From Eubacterium uniforme (GTDB taxonomy: Bacteria > Bacillota > Clostridia > Lachnospirales > Lachnospiraceae): a DNA stretch of 64,000 nucleotides. The notes below the pieces were generated by a model. The model was not told the DNA's origin. It was given only the letters and a program-made list of their open reading frames with translations, and searched no databases. The position numbers and the translations under genes are program-made. Shown piece by piece: positions 60,493 through 64,000 of the stretch. The stretch lies in the NCBI RefSeq assembly GCF_900167115.1, contig NZ_FUXZ01000003.1:1-64000 (forward strand), in the 5' to 3' direction. The stretch's first letter is position 1; every line of letters starts with the position of its first letter.

Positions 60493-61149
60493 CTAATTAA
60501 TATGCATGATTTCACACATTTTCTTAGTATTTGCTACTACATCTCCAGAATATACTGTTGATCCTGCAACAACTACATTGATACCAGCTTCAAGAACCAT
60601 CTCCAAGTTGTCAAAGTTAATGCCGCCATCAACTTCAATGTCGCATTTATATCCATTATCATCTATGTATTTCTTTAATGTTTTTATCTTATCTGTAACA
60701 CTATCAATATACTTCTGACCACCAAAGCCCGGCTCTACTGACATACAAAGAACCATGTCAATCATAGGAACATATTCAAATACGCTTTCTATCGGTGTAT
60801 TTGGTTTAAGTGCAACAGAAGCTTTCATTCCAAGACTTTTTATTTTTTCAATGGTAGCCTTTAAGTCTTTACATGCTTCAATATGAACAGTAATAAGATC
60901 AGCTCCACTATTCTTAAAATCTTCAATATATCTAATAGGTTCAGTAACCATAAGATGAACATCAAAAACCTTATCTGTTACTTTTCGTATTGATTTAATG
61001 ACAGGCATACCATAAGATATCGAAGGTACAAACATACCATCCATAACATCAATATGAATATACTCTGCTCCGCCTTCTACAACACTCTTAATTTCTTCAC
61101 CAAGTTTTGTAAAATCCGCCGATAATATCGAAGGTGCTAAAATATTCAT
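60493..61149 (-). CDS. rpe: Ribulose-phosphate 3-epimerase
   Basis: The 218-residue TIM-barrel protein has the RPE motifs LAPSILSADFTKLGEEI, HIDVMDGMFVPSISYGMPV, HLMVTEP, MSVEPGFGGQKY and VDGGINFDNL. Metal ligands are His34-type and Asp36-type in HIDVMDG with the distal His and Asp. It interconverts ribulose-5-P and xylulose-5-P. It follows rsgA, as in the Firmicute prkC-rsgA-rpe order. Confidence 0.96.
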   Translation of the reverse strand: MNILAPSILSADFTKLGEEIKSVVEGGAEYIHIDVMDGMFVPSISYGMPVIKSIRKVTDKVFDVHLMVTEPIRYIEDFKNSGADLITVHIEACKDLKATIEKIKSLGMKASVALKPNTPIESVFEYVPMIDMVLCMSVEPGFGGQKYIDSVTDKIKTLKKYIDDNGYKCDIEVDGGINFDNLEMVLEAGINVVVAGSTVYSGDVVANTKKMCEIMHIN

Positions 61150-61205
61150 TTTTATTTCCTCACACTAAAAAATTCCCCATAATTTTTGTAAACCAATACA
61201 AAACA

Positions 61206-62084
61206 TTAATACTTCTTATTATTCTTCAATTCCTCAAAAATCTCTTTATAATTTTCATATCTAACCTTGGATACTTCACCACTTTCTATAGCTTCTTTAA
61301 GTGCGCATCCTGGTTCATTTACATGAACACAACCATTATACTTACACTGATTCTCATAAGGAGCAAATTCCGGATAATAAAACCTTAAATTATTCTCATC
61401 TATCTGTGGAACAAAAATGGTACTAAATCCTGGAGTATCAAATATATAAGTATCATGACCAAGTCTAAAAATTTCAGAGTGTCTTGTAGTATGCTTACCT
61501 CTACCAATCTTTTTACTAATCTCACCAGTATCCATAAGTTCATCATCCATAATACTATTAAGTATTGATGACTTACCAACACCTGATGGTCCTGCAAATA
61601 CTATGGTCTTACCCTTAATAATACTCTTAAGTTCATCTATTCCTTCACCATTATAAGTACTTGTAAATAATACCTTATAACCAGCTGGTTCATATATTTT
61701 TTTATAATCTTCTATATCGCTTTTAGTTGTTTCATCAACCTTATTAAAACATATAATAGTCTTAACATCCATATACTCCATCATGACCAAGAACTTATCA
61801 AGTAAGTTTAAATTTGGTTTTGGATTAGATATAGCAAAAACAACCAAAGCTAAATCAACATTTGCTACAGCAGGTCTTATTAACTCATTCTTTCTTGGAA
61901 GAAGCTTTGTAATATTACCTTTTAATTCTTCCTCATCAATAATATCAATACAGACATTATCCCCAACCAAAGGCTTTTGTGATTTATTTCTAAACACACC
62001 TTTAGCTTTACATTCATAAAGTTTATCTTCTTTTGTATTAACGTAATAAAAACCTGCTATACCTTTTACTATTTTACCTTGCAT
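61206..62084 (-). CDS. rsgA: Ribosome small subunit-dependent GTPase A
   Basis: The 292-residue protein has an N-terminal OB domain, then a circularly permuted GTPase: CFNKVDE (G4), then FTSTYNGEGIDEL, GPSGVGKSSILNSI (G1), DTPGF (G3) and the C-terminal zinc ligands in CKYNGCVHVNEPGC. RsgA acts in 30S maturation. Its start is nine bases past the prkC stop with an AAAGGAATG site inside the end of prkC. Confidence 0.96.
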   Translation of the reverse strand: MQGKIVKGIAGFYYVNTKEDKLYECKAKGVFRNKSQKPLVGDNVCIDIIDEEELKGNITKLLPRKNELIRPAVANVDLALVVFAISNPKPNLNLLDKFLVMMEYMDVKTIICFNKVDETTKSDIEDYKKIYEPAGYKVLFTSTYNGEGIDELKSIIKGKTIVFAGPSGVGKSSILNSIMDDELMDTGEISKKIGRGKHTTRHSEIFRLGHDTYIFDTPGFSTIFVPQIDENNLRFYYPEFAPYENQCKYNGCVHVNEPGCALKEAIESGEVSKVRYENYKEIFEELKNNKKY

Positions 62085-62093
62085 TACATTCCT

Positions 62094-64000
62094 TTAATGT
62101 GGCCAGTTCCCCTGTTGTGGCCAATTACCCTGTGGCCATCCTTGGTTTTGCTGGTTCTGCTGATTCTGCTGATTCTGCTGATCCTGTTGATTTGGGTCAG
62201 ATGGCTGTTCACCCTGATTTGGTGGTGTAGTCTGTTCACCCCAGTTCTGATCTGATGGTTGCTCGCCCCAATTCTGATCTGATGGCTGTTCACCCCAGTT
62301 CTGATCTGACTGTGATTCCTGCTGTGTTTCAGTCTGTTCCTGTGTTTCAGTTTCAGTAGGAATTTCCTTCTTACCTAAACTAACAACAATATCAACTGAA
62401 GATCCAAGTGGCTGCTGACTACCAGACTTAGCTAACTGAGCAATTACTCTGTCCTTTTTAACAGTATCACTATAAACTTCAATTACTTTACCAAGTTTTA
62501 AACCTGCACCTGAAAGTTTTCCAGACACATCTTTCTGTTTTGCACCAACTAAGCTTGGTACTGTTGTAGTAGCCTTATATTCAGGTCCTCTACTACATGT
62601 AATAGTTACTTCATCACCCTTTCTAACATCTACTCTTGTTGACTTACTCTGAGCGATTACTTTATTAACTTCTGATGGACTAAAATCATATTCAACCGTA
62701 ACATTTAATTCTAATGCTTCAAGTTTCTGCATTGCAGTAGTAAGATCCTGTCCAACAACATCAATCATATCATGCACTTCAGGACCTTTACTTAATGTAA
62801 TAACTACCTGTATGTGCTTTTCAACTACTGTATCAGCAAGTTCAGACTGCTTACATACTAAACCTTTTTCAATGGTTTCATCGAAATCATATTCATATGC
62901 AACACCTAAGCCGTTTTCATTAAGTTTTTCCATGGCTTCATTTTCAGTCAGACCAATTACATTAGGTACATATGTATGCATATCATCTAAAGTTTCTTCT
63001 GTCTTAACTGTTACACTATTATTCATAGATGTATTAATACCAAAATTCTTCATTATCTTTGAAACTAAAACAATAAGGAATATAAGAATAATTATACCTA
63101 CTGCAATACTTCCAACTGCAATTATCTTATCAAACTTTGGATTAACTGCATCTATATCATCATTTTCATTTTCTAAAATCTGAGTCTTACTAAGTTCATC
63201 ATTAGTATCACCACTCTGGATTGTATCAATGTCATCATCTGTAAGTGCCGATGCTTTTTTAATTGTTGAAATTTCATCATCTGAAATAACAATCGTTGTA
63301 CCATCATTTCCTACTGTTGATAAAACAACAAAATCTTCGTCAGGCGTAACTAATGATCTCTTTAAATCTGCAATTAAAGAATTTATCTTTAAATATCTTC
63401 TATCTGCCTTCTTCTGTGTACATTTATATACAATCTTTTCAACACTAATTGGAATATCCGGAACCAATGCCTTAAGATTTGGAATATCATTTTGAATATG
63501 CTGAAGTGCTATAGTTACAGTACTATCCCCTTCAAATGGAACTCTTCCTGCAAGCATTTCAAAAAGTGTTATACCAAGTGAATAAATATCACTCTTTTCG
63601 TCAATATATCCACCTCTAGCCTGTTCAGGAGAAATATAATGAACTGAACCAACAGCATTTGAATTAATAGTATTTGTGTTAGCTGTTGTGGCTCTAGCGA
63701 TACCAAAGTCTGTAACCTTAACCTTACCTTCTTTTGAAATAATAATATTCTGCGGTTTAATATCTCTATGAATAATATGATTATTGTGAGCTGCTTCTAT
63801 ACCCTGTGCAACCTGAATGGCGATACTTACACTTTCCTTTATTGTAAGTCTACCCTTTCTTTCAATGTACTGCTTAAGAGTAATTCCTTCTATTAATTCC
63901 ATTACGATATAATAAAGACCATTATCTTCACCTACATCGTAAACATTAACAATATTAGGATGGGATAGTCCTGCTGCTGACTGTGCTTCATTTTTGAACT
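62094..64000 (-). CDS. prkC: PrkC-type Ser/Thr kinase with PASTA repeats (5' end outside window)
   Basis: The visible part starts inside the kinase N-lobe at the window edge (SHPNIVNVYDVGED, then IVMELIEGITLKQYI). The catalytic loop IIHRDIKPQNIII, DFGIAR activation segment and SVHYISPEQARGG are complete. One membrane helix (SIAVGIIILIFLIVLVSKIM) is followed by three PASTA repeats (VPNVIGLTENEAM, DVVGQDLTTAM and VPSLVGAKQKDV). The end is unusual: a tail of over 60 residues rich in Gln, Asn, Trp and Pro with SDQNWGEQP repeats. The kinase responds to muropeptides in other Firmicutes. It heads the prkC-rsgA-rpe run. Confidence 0.95.
   Translation of the reverse strand, partial: FKNEAQSAAGLSHPNIVNVYDVGEDNGLYYIVMELIEGITLKQYIERKGRLTIKESVSIAIQVAQGIEAAHNNHIIHRDIKPQNIIISKEGKVKVTDFGIARATTANTNTINSNAVGSVHYISPEQARGGYIDEKSDIYSLGITLFEMLAGRVPFEGDSTVTIALQHIQNDIPNLKALVPDIPISVEKIVYKCTQKKADRRYLKINSLIADLKRSLVTPDEDFVVLSTVGNDGTTIVISDDEISTIKKASALTDDDIDTIQSGDTNDELSKTQILENENDDIDAVNPKFDKIIAVGSIAVGIIILIFLIVLVSKIMKNFGINTSMNNSVTVKTEETLDDMHTYVPNVIGLTENEAMEKLNENGLGVAYEYDFDETIEKGLVCKQSELADTVVEKHIQVVITLSKGPEVHDMIDVVGQDLTTAMQKLEALELNVTVEYDFSPSEVNKVIAQSKSTRVDVRKGDEVTITCSRGPEYKATTTVPSLVGAKQKDVSGKLSGAGLKLGKVIEVYSDTVKKDRVIAQLAKSGSQQPLGSSVDIVVSLGKKEIPTETETQEQTETQQESQSDQNWGEQPSDQNWGEQPSDQNWGEQTTPPNQGEQPSDPNQQDQQNQQNQQNQQNQGWPQGNWPQQGNWPH

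Noticed and set aside
1-64000. tRNA, rRNA, CRISPR and prophage structural genes
   Set aside because: No cloverleaf, rRNA block, spaced identical repeats or capsid/terminase frames were seen on either strand.

Overview
The window comes from a low-GC Gram-positive bacterium, most likely a gut Clostridium-type Firmicute of the Lachnospiraceae kind. The reasons are strong AGGAGG-type ribosome sites, sortase-type surface proteins, an EFR1-type flavodoxin-ferredoxin, DUF5688, DUF2812 and DUF3737 families, and at the right end the Firmicute core order prkC - rsgA - rpe. No genus is claimed. No rRNA, tRNA, CRISPR array or integrase was seen.

Region 1 (1-15.8 kb) is a mobile, plasmid-like segment with every gene leftward. 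It starts with a VirB2/Maff2-like membrane protein cut by the window edge. Next come a large thioester/VaFE adhesin, a VapD-like RNase pair, a secreted CAP-domain protein, a PIN-domain toxin with a small partner, two tandem Phd/YefM antitoxins without an obvious toxin, SSB, a broken HNH-like protein, a YubB-like protein, a DUF5688 protein and three tiny genes. A non-coding hub follows (11.64-12.37 kb) with TTTACACC iterons, a second repeat cluster over a promoter and a possible small RNA. The segment ends in a six-gene rep/par operon (IS30-type HTH, sigma-like protein, ParM, ParR, unknown, winged-helix Rep-like). At least four unrelated proteins here share a basic C-terminus of the form (K/R)G(K/R)S(R/I), built from different codons; this is one of the two most interesting observations.

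Region 2 (15.9-34.1 kb) looks chromosomal. A rightward DUF2975 - XRE regulator - DUF4153 unit is followed by a long leftward run of small-molecule and stress genes: GNAT acetyltransferases, small P-loop kinases, NUDIX, methyltransferases, AlkD-like repair, glutathione peroxidase, flavodoxins, then a GH27 alpha-galactosidase beside an SGNH esterase. Two unusual fusions occur: DUF5071 with a histidine phosphatase, and DUF2809 with an HEYGH metalloprotease-like domain.

Region 3 (34.2-44.9 kb) is the second main interest: a polymorphic-toxin locus. A promoter at 44.86 kb drives a surface protein (alpha-alpha repeats, vWA, InlB-like repeat, sorting signal). Its stop codon overlaps the start of a 1421-residue membrane protein with a transglutaminase-like domain and a C-terminal tip, whose stop overlaps an immunity-like gene. 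Downstream lies a second tip-immunity-terminator cassette. It shares the carrier segment almost exactly, carries a different tip, and has no proper start codon.

Region 4 (44.9-64 kb) is ordinary chromosome: a rhodanese-TtcA-like fusion with a PatB C-S lyase, metabolic enzymes, a PadR/DUF2812 unit under three ATATCG-type operators, a 357-bp hairpin element with perfect terminal repeats, a SulP transporter, and rpe, rsgA and prkC. A 17-bp operator with the same ATATCG-N5-CGATAT arms lies in front of both the DUF2975/XRE unit and the PadR unit.
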